Origin: Planctomycetota bacterium
Lineage (GTDB): Bacteria > Planctomycetota > Phycisphaerae > UBA1845
Direction of reading: 5' to 3'
Assembly (NCBI GenBank): GCA_022563615.1
Contig: JADFMZ010000017.1
Coordinates: 1 to 18,961 of the forward strand
Length of the DNA stretch: 18,961 nucleotides
The translations under genes and the position numbers were made by a program. The notes below the pieces were generated by a model. The model was given only the letters and a program-made list of their open reading frames with translations, ran no database searches and was not told the origin of the DNA. Shown piece by piece: positions 1 through 7,879 of this stretch (its first letter is position 1; the number at the start of each line of letters is the position of its first letter).

Positions 1-40
1 TTCCTTCTCCTTTGAAAGTTGCGTATGCGAATACCCGACC

Positions 41-499
41 TCACAGCACCACCATAACGGTATTAGTCGGCGTGCCGGGACGGGCTTTGTTGACGGCGAT
101 GACGCGGTATTCCCATTCCTTGCCGCGCTCCTGGTCCGAGAGGGTGATTTCGCTCTCGATGGCCAAGCCTACATCCGTCCACGGGCCGGAGGGGCGCTGA
201 CGGCGTTCGATTTCGTGGACCGCGACCTTGCCCCCGTCGCTTTCGTACCACCGAATCTTGTCGTCAATCCATGACGCGGAGACGACGTCGATGTCCCCGT
301 CGGTGTCTAAGTCCGTCGCGAAAACGGAATAGACACCGTCTGCGGAGGTCGAGATCACACGCTCGGTGAAATGCACATCAACGCCGCGGGCGAGCAGCGC
401 CCCCGCCAGACTCGCGGCGAACGCCGCTAGCGGGCTTAACACCCCAAGCGGGCCCAATAATGCCAGAAACGATCCTGGCGTAACCCTGCTGTACTTCAC
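41..499 (-). CDS. Short secreted FG-GAP/VCBS + fibronectin III-like chimera
   Basis: Encodes 152 residues. The first ~37 residues form an exported signal or anchor (basic start, then a long Leu/Ala/Gly hydrophobic run). Residues ~42-88 form one FG-GAP/VCBS repeat with a calcium-binding style DLDTDGDID loop and the typical DDKIRWYE ending. Residues ~90-152 resemble the end of a fibronectin type III domain (IERRQRPSGPW, GKEWEYRVIAVNKA, ending in NTVMVVL). FG-GAP proteins normally carry several repeats, so one repeat fused to an FN3 end suggests a remnant or recombinant gene. The start is GTG, with AGCAGG about 9 bases upstream. It is probably a cell-surface or periplasmic protein of unknown role. 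It could be a decaying pseudogene, although the frame is intact. Confidence 0.6.
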   Translation of the reverse strand: MKYSRVTPGSFLALLGPLGVLSPLAAFAASLAGALLARGVDVHFTERVISTSADGVYSVFATDLDTDGDIDVVSASWIDDKIRWYESDGGKVAVHEIERRQRPSGPWTDVGLAIESEITLSDQERGKEWEYRVIAVNKARPGTPTNTVMVVL

Positions 500-667
500 G
501 ATATTGCCTGCTCATACGCCGGCGCGTAGCAATCACCCCAAATTCCAAAGACGGCAACCAGGGTAACATGGGCTGAAACAAGAATCGAGTAAATTCTGAC
601 ATTTCTTGGCGGTCCCCGTTCAAAACCCCCGTTTTTCACGGTTGAGTGTATAGGAGAAACCTCTTTT

Positions 668-735
668 AGAGCCGCGCCCGTGAGGAAGCAGTTCGGCTTC
701 GCGAATGAAATCCGCTCCCTTACGGTCGCGGCTCT
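668..735. repeat. Dispersed-type hairpin repeat (AGAGCCGCG ends)
   Basis: Two 24-base arms, 668-691 and 712-735, are inverted copies with about four mismatches. Each begins AGAGCCGCG and continues with CCGTGAGG or CCGTAAGG. The loop is 20 bases. It lies in the gap between two minus-strand genes. From memory, similar AGAGCCGCGACCGTAAGGGAG palindromes are scattered through planctomycete genomes, so I call it an interspersed repeat. The family assignment is an inference. Confidence 0.6.
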
Positions 736-768
736 GACAGGAGAACACGCCTAACAAACACGTTCCCA

Positions 769-787
769 GGCAAAGAGAATCTTTGCC
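769..787 (-). terminator. Hairpin at 3' end of the glycosyltransferase gene
   Basis: A perfect 8-bp stem, GGCAAAGA (769-776) and TCTTTGCC (780-787), has a 3-base loop and abuts the stop codon at 788-790 of the minus-strand gene. No T-run follows on the minus strand, so intrinsic termination is uncertain. It may instead protect the 3' end of the mRNA. Confidence 0.4.
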
Positions 788-1912
788 CTACCGGGATAGG
801 GTTTTTCGCCCGGCTGGCAGATACCGCACAAGAAAGTCGAGAAGCTCGCACATCCGCGAATCGTAGGTGTGATCGCGCATCGTTCGCCGGCGCCCCGCCT
901 CAGCCACTACCTTCCGCTCGCGCTCGTGGGTCAGGTAATGTTGAATCTTCTCCACGCAGTCGCGCGCGTTGGTATAGGTAACGACCTCGCGCGTCGGCTC
1001 AAACATCTCGCACAGGTTTTCCTTCGCATCGGTGACCAAACACGTTCCGACGCCCGTGGCTTCGTACAACCGCATGTTGGCGGCACAACAACTGTCGCGG
1101 GGCGAACCCACCTCGATAATGGCATGACGGTTGAGCGTGATTTTCGAACGCTGAATCGCCTCATACATTTCCCAACCCCAGGCTGGACCTCGGTAATGGT
1201 TATGGATTGGCGATGCAGATGGAACGCGCTCCAACCCGTATCCGAAGATGTTCACGTCGAGTTCCTGTAGCAATTGCTCAAGCCAGGGAATCCGATCATC
1301 ATGCGATGGTGCGAAACCGCCCACGAACGTCACGTCGTACAGCGGCGGCTCGGGGCTGATCCTTTCCAACGCAAGCGGATCAAAGCCAAGCCTGAGCGGC
1401 TCGCAGGCGATACCCTTGCTGCGGAAGTGGTCCACGATGGGCGGCCAGGCTGAGATCATCAGGTCGTAAGCGGCAAAGGTTCGATTGGAGGGTAATGGCG
1501 AGGCGATCTGGCCCACCAGCAAGCCGACCTGTGTCTTGATCTGAGCCAGAAATGCATCCCCAAGCGGACACCACTCGAAGACGTAAAGCACATCAGGGCG
1601 ATCTTCGTTGACCTGGGCAGCCAGAATCTGCCGCCGGCGATCATGGATGTTGCCGTGGGTTTGCACATCATGCTCGATGGCCCAGCGGGCCTGAAGCCGA
1701 TCGGCGTTAACAATTACGACTGAGGCCTCACAACCGAGCTTGCGCAGTCCCCGGCAATAGGCGTCGCCGACCCCGAAACCGGTATCCAGCAGGTGTTCGA
1801 GATGTGACTCGTATCCAAGCTCCGCCACGCCGGGTTCGCGCGCGTAGAGCGCATCCATAAACTCGGGGTAATAGGTCAGGACAAAAAGGCAGCGTGGTTT
1901 CATACTCGGCAC
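788..1912 (-). CDS. CgeB-like glycosyltransferase (GT-B fold)
   Basis: A 374-residue cytoplasmic protein resembling the CgeB/spore-maturation type of glycosyltransferase. The N-terminal half has a Rossmann-like start (RCLFVLTYYPEF) and a conserved segment around DVLYVFEWCPLG. The C-terminal half carries the group 1-like donor-binding region (ITLNRHA, then NMRLYEATGVGTCLVTD and EMFEP), followed by a basic helical end with RRRTMRDHTYDSRM. This is the pattern of proteins that transfer sugars to surface glycans or protein O-linked chains. Acceptor and donor cannot be told. The start is GTG at 1912, with GGTGA seven bases upstream; an in-frame ATG at 1903 is the alternative. It stands alone, divergent from the exoprotein gene at 2188, and ends at a hairpin (769-787). 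Confidence 0.8.
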   Translation of the reverse strand: MPSMKPRCLFVLTYYPEFMDALYAREPGVAELGYESHLEHLLDTGFGVGDAYCRGLRKLGCEASVVIVNADRLQARWAIEHDVQTHGNIHDRRRQILAAQVNEDRPDVLYVFEWCPLGDAFLAQIKTQVGLLVGQIASPLPSNRTFAAYDLMISAWPPIVDHFRSKGIACEPLRLGFDPLALERISPEPPLYDVTFVGGFAPSHDDRIPWLEQLLQELDVNIFGYGLERVPSASPIHNHYRGPAWGWEMYEAIQRSKITLNRHAIIEVGSPRDSCCAANMRLYEATGVGTCLVTDAKENLCEMFEPTREVVTYTNARDCVEKIQHYLTHERERKVVAEAGRRRTMRDHTYDSRMCELLDFLVRYLPAGRKTLSR

Positions 1913-2187
1913 GAAAACGTCACCATTGGATCAGCACACCTACTCTTATCGGGTCATCTTACAATATTTCGGGCCAACAGCGCTGACGCGGTGTTGATGT
2001 TGGCATGCTACCCGGATTCGGGTTCGTAGTGGATTGCGATCGATCTGGTGGTATCATATTGTGGACAGCGGATGGGCGCCCGTTATCGGCCCCCATCCTG
2101 CCGGCGGGGGGCGCCGGATAGGCCGGTCGAATCGACGGTGTTCGGGTTCGGGGGAATCTGCCGGCTTCATTCAGGGGAAAGGGGACG

Positions 2188-4671
2188 ATGTCAAAATATC
2201 CCAGAACGGTCGCATTGCGACCCGGCAACAGCGTCCGCTCAACAGGCGTTTGCGCAGTCGCTCTTGTCTCGATATTGCTGTTGTGGGGAAAGGCGCCTGC
2301 GCAGAAACCGGATCCCTCCACTTCTGGCACCGCGACGAGAATCGATTCCCGGGGATCTTCCAAACACCAGCCCCGACCAACCCAGGGAGATTGCGAACCT
2401 GATTGCACCTACTACCACGTATCCGGCGCGGTGTACCAACCCGAGAGCGAGAGCGGAGGCGTGGCTTCGCCCGGTGGAAGCACCTACAGCGTGCACCACC
2501 GGCTGGGCAGCGTTCCGCCCGACGCGGGGCCCGAGCAAACAACGTGCTTCCTCATTTTCAACCCGACCCTACCCGGTGAGCGCAATGATATCGTGACCTA
2601 CGATCGCATTCCCGAAGACCTCAAAACCGACCTGTTCGGCACGGTTCCCGCAGTCCGGGAATTCGTATCGGTCACCCCGAGCGGGTCATTTTTCCTGGCT
2701 ATCGACACTTTTTCCCCTTCGGGCACCGACTTGTTTCCGGGCGGCCTGATAGACGTGCAAAACCGTCCCCTCACGCACGCATGTTTTACGATCGGAATAG
2801 ATGACCTTCTCGATTGGCCCGGCATGGATGACGTGTTGGGCGCTACGCTTGTCTTCTACACGGACGACATTTTGCGGATCGGCCCGTTGGATGTCTTCTC
2901 GTCGTTTTCGAGTCCGTGGAACGGTTTTCTGAATGTCGTGGTGCCCGATGCCGCAGGACTGGGAATCAACAAGGTGCGCCTGGAAATCCTTGTCGAAAAG
3001 ACCGGTACGGCCCCCAACGACGATTGCGTCAATGCGGTCAGCGTTAACGACGGAATTACCGGGTTCAGCAACGTGGGAGCCACGACGGACGGGCTGGAGG
3101 AACCACAGGTCTGCAACTTTGAGGATGACAGTCAGATCGGTTCGGATATCTGGTATGAGTACGTGGCAAGCTGTACCGGCGACCTGACGGTCAGCCTATG
3201 CGACAGCTTCTACGACACGAAGATAGCGGCGTACGACGGGTGTGGGCCATGTCCGCCGGGCGCTCCGCCCCTGGCTTGCAATGATGATGTCGCTTTCTGC
3301 GGCGTGCTTGGCGAGCAATCCGAAATCGTCTTTCCGGTCGAGGAGGGCAACTGCTATACGCTGCGCGTTGGCGGCTTCCTCGGCGACCAAGGCAGCGGAA
3401 ACCTGAGAATCGACTGTTCGTTCGGTGCCTGCTGTCGGAAGGGGCTTTGCGGCGACGGCGTTCTCGAATCGAATTGCCTGGACTTGCAGGGGCAGTGGTT
3501 TCGCGGTCAGGCATGCAGCTCTTTTGTCTGCCCGCCGGCGCCGCCGTCCAATGATCTGTGTGACGGCCACATCGCCATTCAAACCGACACGCCTTTTCAG
3601 GGCACGTCGGAAGGAGCCACCGGCACGGACTTTAGTTCCTGCGTCGGCCCCGGGCTTGGCGAAGACAATGCCGACGTGTGGCACTCCTGGACCGCCGACT
3701 GTACGGGATGGGCGACGTTCAGTCTGTGCGGCAGTTCGTTCGACACCACGCTGGCCCTTTTCGACGCTTGTGACGGCCACGAACTGATCTGCGATGATGA
3801 CGGTTGCCCCCTGGCAGATCTTCCTCGGACCCGGTCCGAGCTCAGCCTGATCGTTCAGAAGGGTCAAACCTACTACATTCGCATCGCCGGTTTCGGCGGG
3901 ACCACGGGGGACTACACGCTCAAGGTGTCGCCTTGTCAGCGCGCCTGCTGCATTCCCAGCGGCGCCTGCGGCTTTACGGACGAGCAGACCTGTCTGGATC
4001 TCGACGGCACCCTATTGGATCCAAAATCGCAATGCCGCCAGCGCGACCTGAATCGAAACGGGACCGACGACGCCTGCGAATCCTGTCCCGAGGCCACCAT
4101 TGCAAGCGCCTCGCCTGCCGACGGAACTGTGGACGCGCGTCAGCCGCATGTGCCCGACATTCGAACCCGAACGCTGGGTATCGGTTCGCCGGGAGCACTG
4201 AACACTCAGCGCGAACCCATTCAGATCACGCTCGATCCTCCCACCGAAGGGGCGGAGCACTGCTTTCTACTCTGCGAAACGCGCGTCGAGCCGGGGCGCT
4301 TCGAGAACGACATAGGAACCGTGGAGTATCTTGGCGAGGGTCAATATGAAATCGTGCTCCAGCGCCCCATCACCGTGGGGGCTGTAACTACCCTGCGATA
4401 CCGCGGTGACGACAGCTTCGTGCAGTACACCTCCCACGCGGGAAATATCGATGCGAATGGCCAGGCGAACGCGGCTGATATCGCAGCGTTGATCGACTGC
4501 TGCATTTCCAACCTTTGCGAGCCGGCCTGGGGGCTCTACAGTTGCGATCTGGATCGTTCCGGACGGGTTACGACTGCGGAGCTTCTGACCCTGGTGGACA
4601 TGTTCCTCGGCCTTGAAGCCTATGACGTCTGGAAGAATACGCCGCGCCCAGAAAACGCCATTTGTCCCTGA
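2188..4671 (+). CDS. Large secreted Cys-rich repeat protein with dockerin-like C-terminus
   Basis: An 827-residue exported protein. It starts with a signal peptide (hydrophobic ~20-34, probable cleavage after APA at 38). Residues ~70-273 form an unrecognised domain. Two copies of a ~130-residue beta-rich module follow, at ~275-411 and ~452-584. Both open with an Asn-Asp/Cys motif (NDDC, SNDLC), have a DIWYEY or DVWHSW core and DTKIAAYDGC or DTTLALFDAC, and end with YTLRVGGF or YYIRIAGF. Each is followed by a short Cys-rich 'ACC...C' module (~412-451, ~584-634). The second of these includes DLNRNGTDDACE, typical of planctomycete exoproteins. Residues ~637-751 look Ig-like, and ~752-811 form a dockerin-like pair of calcium loops (GNIDANGQANAADI, DLDRSGRVTTAEL). 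The ribosome site AGGGGAAAGGGG ends just before the ATG. It is probably a surface or extracellular protein; the function is unknown. Confidence 0.85.
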   Translation: MSKYPRTVALRPGNSVRSTGVCAVALVSILLLWGKAPAQKPDPSTSGTATRIDSRGSSKHQPRPTQGDCEPDCTYYHVSGAVYQPESESGGVASPGGSTYSVHHRLGSVPPDAGPEQTTCFLIFNPTLPGERNDIVTYDRIPEDLKTDLFGTVPAVREFVSVTPSGSFFLAIDTFSPSGTDLFPGGLIDVQNRPLTHACFTIGIDDLLDWPGMDDVLGATLVFYTDDILRIGPLDVFSSFSSPWNGFLNVVVPDAAGLGINKVRLEILVEKTGTAPNDDCVNAVSVNDGITGFSNVGATTDGLEEPQVCNFEDDSQIGSDIWYEYVASCTGDLTVSLCDSFYDTKIAAYDGCGPCPPGAPPLACNDDVAFCGVLGEQSEIVFPVEEGNCYTLRVGGFLGDQGSGNLRIDCSFGACCRKGLCGDGVLESNCLDLQGQWFRGQACSSFVCPPAPPSNDLCDGHIAIQTDTPFQGTSEGATGTDFSSCVGPGLGEDNADVWHSWTADCTGWATFSLCGSSFDTTLALFDACDGHELICDDDGCPLADLPRTRSELSLIVQKGQTYYIRIAGFGGTTGDYTLKVSPCQRACCIPSGACGFTDEQTCLDLDGTLLDPKSQCRQRDLNRNGTDDACESCPEATIASASPADGTVDARQPHVPDIRTRTLGIGSPGALNTQREPIQITLDPPTEGAEHCFLLCETRVEPGRFENDIGTVEYLGEGQYEIVLQRPITVGAVTTLRYRGDDSFVQYTSHAGNIDANGQANAADIAALIDCCISNLCEPAWGLYSCDLDRSGRVTTAELLTLVDMFLGLEAYDVWKNTPRPENAICP

Positions 4672-5283
4672 CCTTCTGTCATCCTTCGCCTATCTGGTTG
4701 GATCGCCGTGTGGCAAGGCTGGCTAAAAATGGCGTTTGAGACTCGCAATCCGGATGGCTCTTCTAGATGAGACAACAGCCTCCAGCAGGCTTCCATGTCC
4801 AATTGATTTCACGCTCGCCGATACGAGAATCTATATAACCTATTGTTCTATATGCTTTTATGGTCATCCGTAGGCAGGTGGAGTTACATCTGCCATCGGC
4901 GTCAGCGGCCTAGGTTTTTTGGGTTTGCAAGGTATAGGTAAGGGCACGTCGCGATCCGAATCAGAAAATCCAAATAAACACCTTGACAAGCTCGTACGGA
5001 CACAGCAACATCCCCGAAATGTTGCGTGGGCTGCCCGTGGATGTCCATTGAGATAATGTGCAGCCCAATACGCTCATGCCGCAGAGGCGGCTTTCCCGAT
5101 AAGGGGCTACGTGGACGCGGCCGGTGGCGCGGGACTGCTCACGGTGATGCCTCCTGATCTTTGAGCCAGATGCGTAACGGATTTCGGCGGTTCGAATCTG
5201 AAACCAGGTCGATTGCCTGGGGAACCGCGGCTTACGTTCCGGTTATGGATCTGTAGCAATTGTTTTCTTGCGTGGTTGGCGGA
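4672..5283. other. Non-coding gap with two adjacent hairpins
   Basis: No convincing gene was found between the exoprotein and the small lipoprotein. An 8-bp hairpin with one G-U pair lies at 4873-4894 (GGCAGGTG / CATCTGCC). A perfect hairpin lies at 5005-5025 (GCAACAT / ATGTTGC), directly followed by GGGCTGC (5028-5034) pairing with GCAGCCC (5060-5066). A TTGACA hexamer at 4983-4988 precedes this pair, but no good -10 box follows at the right distance. 4800-4860 is AT-rich. A small RNA or leader at 5005-5066 is possible but unproven. Confidence 0.35.
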
Positions 5284-5413
5284 GTGAGATGGTCTCACCC
5301 CGCTGGAAATTGAGGAGTCTTTCCGGGCGCCGACCCGGGGACACGGTGTCTTCGCAGCGGTGTCTGGTTCGCCGGCGAAGATGGCGAGGTGTTCGTAACA
5401 AGGAGAAGAACCG
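5284..5413 (+). promoter_or_regulatory. Structured 5' leader candidate of the small lipoprotein gene
   Basis: Three short hairpins stand in a row ahead of the start codon: GTGAGA/TCTCAC (5284-5298), CCGGG/CCCGG (5323-5338) and the palindrome TTCGCCGGCGAA (5368-5379). A strong Shine-Dalgarno, AAGGAGAAG, follows immediately before ATG 5414. I could not match this to any known riboswitch consensus. The transcript start is unknown. Confidence 0.35.
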
Positions 5414-5608
5414 ATGTATAAGAAAACTTTGAAGCGAGCCCTGTTCGCGTTGGTGGCAGGCACCACATTCATTAGCCTTGGAATCGGGGGGTGCCTGCAG
5501 GCTACTCTCGCCGCTATTCCAATCGGCGCCGGGTTTGCCATTGGTAACGACCTCGCGGCCAATCTCCCGTTAGGCGGCCTGGGTGGCCTCCTTGGCGGTG
5601 GCGGCTAA
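5414..5608 (+). CDS. Small Gly/Leu-rich putative lipoprotein (64 aa)
   Basis: The product begins with a basic MYKKTLKR segment, a hydrophobic stretch (9-25) and a lipobox-like IGGC with Cys27 as the likely lipidated residue. The mature part would be only ~38 residues, ending in repeated GGL units and a run of glycines. It has the best ribosome site in the window (AAGGAGAAG, 6 bases from ATG) and a strong terminator about 100 bases downstream, so it looks like its own, possibly abundant, transcript. No family is recognised. The residues after Cys27 (LQATLAAIPIGAGFAIGNDLA) are uncharged apart from one Asp and may associate with membrane. The role is unknown. The gene call rests on signal, ribosome site and terminator rather than homology. 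Confidence 0.72.
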   Translation: MYKKTLKRALFALVAGTTFISLGIGGCLQATLAAIPIGAGFAIGNDLAANLPLGGLGGLLGGGG

Positions 5609-5706
5609 GTTCGTAGTAGCTTTCAGTTAAGGCGATTGCATTAGGCGGTCCGATGTTTTCCTGTCGGGCCACATATTGATCATCGCTTATCTCGCTGAAG
5701 CAGTGC

Positions 5707-5745
5707 GGGGCGGCAGGTCAAACTGCCGCCCCGTTTCATTTTCTG
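5707..5745 (+). terminator. Strong intrinsic terminator
   Basis: A perfect 10-bp GC-rich stem, GGGGCGGCAG (5707-5716) with CTGCCGCCCC (5723-5732), has a 6-base loop and is followed by GTTTCATTTTCT. It lies ~100 bases after the stop of the 64-residue lipoprotein gene and most likely ends its transcript. Confidence 0.85.
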
Positions 5746-6145
5746 GCGCAAATCTAGCGATCATTTTGAAGGCCTGCCGGTTTGCACTCTCAGCTTATCT
5801 GAGCGGCAAGTAGCGTTCAGAGTGGAAACGGCAGTGCAATCGGCCAGGAACGCTACAGATCTCCACGATCGAATCCGCACTGAAACGTTCTTGCATGCGG
5901 CGTCTGTGGCGGCTGGTGGGATGTGCGATGCATCACCCGTGCAGCGGCGGACCGGGCAGATGGTCGGCGCTGAACATTGTGCGGATACAATGTATCCACC
6001 GCATCCTAACTATTCTGCCATCTCTTTTTCGTCCAGCGGCTTGACAAGGAAGCCTCCCTTGCAGCCCGACGATTGGGTTGGTCAAGGACACCCCTGAGAC
6101 TGCGCTGGGTTGCGGCGAGTTCCGGTGGGGGCGAAAATCCCTTTG
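5746..6145. other. Non-coding gap with a 15-bp palindrome
   Basis: No credible gene. The one clear element is a perfect palindrome, GGATACA-A-TGTATCC, at 5983-5997, the size and symmetry of a repressor or activator operator, ~320 bases ahead of the pilin gene. A TTGACA at 6041-6046 has no matching -10 box 16-18 bases on. Confidence 0.4.
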
Positions 6146-6250
6146 CGCAACGCTCCTTGCGGCGAACCCCCTTATTGGACGTATCGAAGGGGGAAGAAGT
6201 GCAGTTTCAGGTCGACTCGCTCTGTCACCCAGCCTACGATTGGTCGTAGG
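6146..6250 (+). promoter_or_regulatory. Hairpin cluster upstream of the pilin gene
   Basis: Three hairpins precede the Flp-type gene: CGCAA/TTGCG (6146-6161), CCCCCTT/AAGGGGG with a 13-base loop (6167-6193), and a perfect 7-bp CCTACGA-TTGG-TCGTAGG (6233-6250). They could form a structured mRNA leader. I compared the region by eye with the GEMM cyclic-di-GMP riboswitch, often found before pilin genes, and did not find its conserved core. Confidence 0.35.
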
Positions 6251-6313
6251 GTTGGGGATGCGGATCATTCAATTCCGGTACGCAAGTTTCTGCAAACGGG
6301 ACGGACGGGAACC

Positions 6314-6595
6314 ATGGTTATTGCAGGCGAGGTGTTTCGACGGCGATTCAGGGCTCTTGCCGCGCGCCGATCGGCGGGCACCACCGTGGAATACGCCGTA
6401 ATGCTTTCGCTTGTCGTCTTTCTGGTTGCCGGCGCGATCGTAGCATTTTCCACGAGCGCTGCGTCCATGTCTGAGCGTGTTACCCAATCGGTGCGGAGTG
6501 CAACCATGGACGACTCGTCATCGCCGACCGGCATACTCTCTCATTCCTCGGGCGGCGCGGGAACCCGAAGGCGGCCAAATCGGGATGGCGACTGA
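6314..6595 (+). CDS. Flp-type pilin (TadE/Flp-like), orphan
   Basis: A 93-residue protein with a type IV prepilin-like leader: a basic stretch (R9-R19), then SAG-TTVEYAVML and ~20 hydrophobic residues, as in Flp pilins with their Glu-Tyr pair (E26-Y27). If Glu must be at +5, cleavage would fall after Ala21 rather than the usual Gly; cleavage after Gly22 puts Glu at +4. Flp subunits are matured by a TadV/PilD-type peptidase and assembled by the Tad secretion system. No other tad gene is in the window. The ~30-residue hydrophilic tail (Ser/Gly/Arg/Asp-rich) is longer than in minimal Flp proteins. ATG 6314 is chosen because it puts a normal-length leader before the hydrophobic segment; an upstream in-frame ATG at 6110 would add 68 residues with no pilin features. 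Confidence 0.72.
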   Translation: MVIAGEVFRRRFRALAARRSAGTTVEYAVMLSLVVFLVAGAIVAFSTSAASMSERVTQSVRSATMDDSSSPTGILSHSSGGAGTRRRPNRDGD

Positions 6596-6951
6596 TTGGA
6601 CGACCAACGCCCAAACAAGTGAACCAGAAGGTAGCATGGCCGACCCGCTGGCAACAATAGCCTGAGAAGCGATTGTACTTCAGCTTTCCATTGATGAGCT
6701 GTCTTCGCTTCGCCGTCAGCACCTTCAAGACCCACAGCCGCAAGCCGCACACCTCTATACAGTTCGTTGAAGAAGGCCCACTCGTCAGCGTTTCATTCAT
6801 GATGCAAGCCGATTCCGGTCGCCCGGGATCACCTTGCCACTTTCGGCCGCACATCGGAGGCGAGTCAGCCATTCCGCGCTATTGAGGCCTCTGGTCACCC
6901 TCTTGATGCACGCCTTAACGGATACTTCCACCCGTCAAATAATGTGCCTCG
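6596..6951. other. Non-coding gap, nothing recognised
   Basis: Open frames exist on both strands here but have no ribosome site, signal or family resemblance. No hairpin-plus-T-run terminator was seen after the pilin gene. Confidence 0.5.
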
Positions 6952-7821
6952 ATGTCGAAAAGAGTAAGGGCGGTGCTATATCGCACCTCAGATCGTCGAA
7001 TGCACAGTATGATGACGGGCGTGGCTGCTGAAATGGAAAGGTCCGGACAACACCCGGTCGGCGTGTGGGATCTTCCGTTGGTGTTCCTGGCTCCGCGTCG
7101 GCTGTTCGCTCGGGTAGAGGACGTGGCGACGTATGGTTGGCCGATGGTCCTGCTCCTGGCGGCGATGATGGTCATCGGTTTCGCCACGGTGGAGACGGGG
7201 CTGATCGACTTGGAGGTCGCGCGAGGGGTTCAACGGGATATCGCCGCGTTTGAGAAGCAGCAGTCTGACGCTGACGTGGTGGAACGCTCAGCTCTGCGAG
7301 AGTTCATCGAGGACAAGCAGAAGGAGGGTCGGTTCCTGCGCCTGATGGCGCGGGTACAGGTGGTGGTGGCTAGACCCGCTGCCACGCTGGCCTCGATCCT
7401 GCTGGTCGCCGCGTTGTTGTACGGCGTGGTCGCGCTAACCGGACGAAAGCCCGAATGGCACACGCTGATCACGCTGTGTGTTTTTGCGAGTTTCGTGGAC
7501 TTGTTCGGTGCGCTCGTGCGGTTGGGGTTCATGCTGCACTTTCGAACGCTGGACGTCGACCTAACGCTTGCGCGCGTAGTGCAGCTCATGGATATCGAGG
7601 GCGAAGGCGCCGCCACAAGCAGCGCGGCCCTATCCGGATTGTTATCCGCCGTGGATCCGTTCGGTATTTGGTTCTGGCTTGTTTTGATCGTCGGGTTGTC
7701 GGTAACGGCACAGCTTCGAGGCTGGAAGGTTTGGGCGACGTGTTGTTTTTTCTGGCTGGCAGCGGTCGGCGTGCGGACGATTCTGGCCGTCGCTTCGGTT
7801 TCGGGCTCGACGTCAACCTGA
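6952..7821 (+). CDS. YIP1-family integral membrane protein
   Basis: A 289-residue protein with a hydrophilic N-terminus and about five membrane segments (~63-82, 142-163, 170-195, 236-254, 259-281). A charged, helical stretch at ~88-135 lies between the first and second. The entry motif VWDLPLVFLAPRRLFARVED and overall topology fit bacterial YIP1-domain proteins, which have no defined reaction. In planctomycetes such genes often precede MacA/MacB-like exporters, as here, so a helper role for the exporter is plausible but inferred. The start is uncertain: no Shine-Dalgarno precedes ATG 6952, and in-frame ATGs at 7000, 7009, 7012 and 7033 would all keep the domain. The 280-base gap to the adaptor gene is partly filled by a dispersed repeat. 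Confidence 0.78.
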   Translation: MSKRVRAVLYRTSDRRMHSMMTGVAAEMERSGQHPVGVWDLPLVFLAPRRLFARVEDVATYGWPMVLLLAAMMVIGFATVETGLIDLEVARGVQRDIAAFEKQQSDADVVERSALREFIEDKQKEGRFLRLMARVQVVVARPAATLASILLVAALLYGVVALTGRKPEWHTLITLCVFASFVDLFGALVRLGFMLHFRTLDVDLTLARVVQLMDIEGEGAATSSAALSGLLSAVDPFGIWFWLVLIVGLSVTAQLRGWKVWATCCFFWLAAVGVRTILAVASVSGSTST

Positions 7822-7879
7822 ACCTTCGGCTGATTCGTGTGCGGCCCAAACGAGAAACAAAATGTCATGTAGTACCACG

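Noticed and set aside
2034..2057. Promoter TTGCGA...TATCAT ahead of the exoprotein
   Set aside because: The spacer is only 12 bases.
5183..5200. tRNA-like T-loop (GGTTCGAATC)
   Set aside because: The flanking GGCGG and CTGAA do not pair and no anticodon or acceptor stem can be built around it.
5313..5330. Resemblance to the conserved start of RNase P RNA (GAGGA...CCGGGC)
   Set aside because: The rest of the conserved RNase P core is missing and a protein gene starts only ~85 bases later.
6041..6062. Sigma-54 or sigma-70 promoter before the pilin gene
   Set aside because: GG and GC are 11 rather than 10 bases apart, and TTGACA has no -10 box at proper spacing.
6146..6250. GEMM cyclic-di-GMP riboswitch
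   Set aside because: Hairpins are present but the conserved GEMM core sequences and tetraloop receptor were not found.
6480..6872. 130-residue minus-strand open frame after the pilin gene
   Set aside because: No ribosome site, signal or family features; overlaps the pilin gene.
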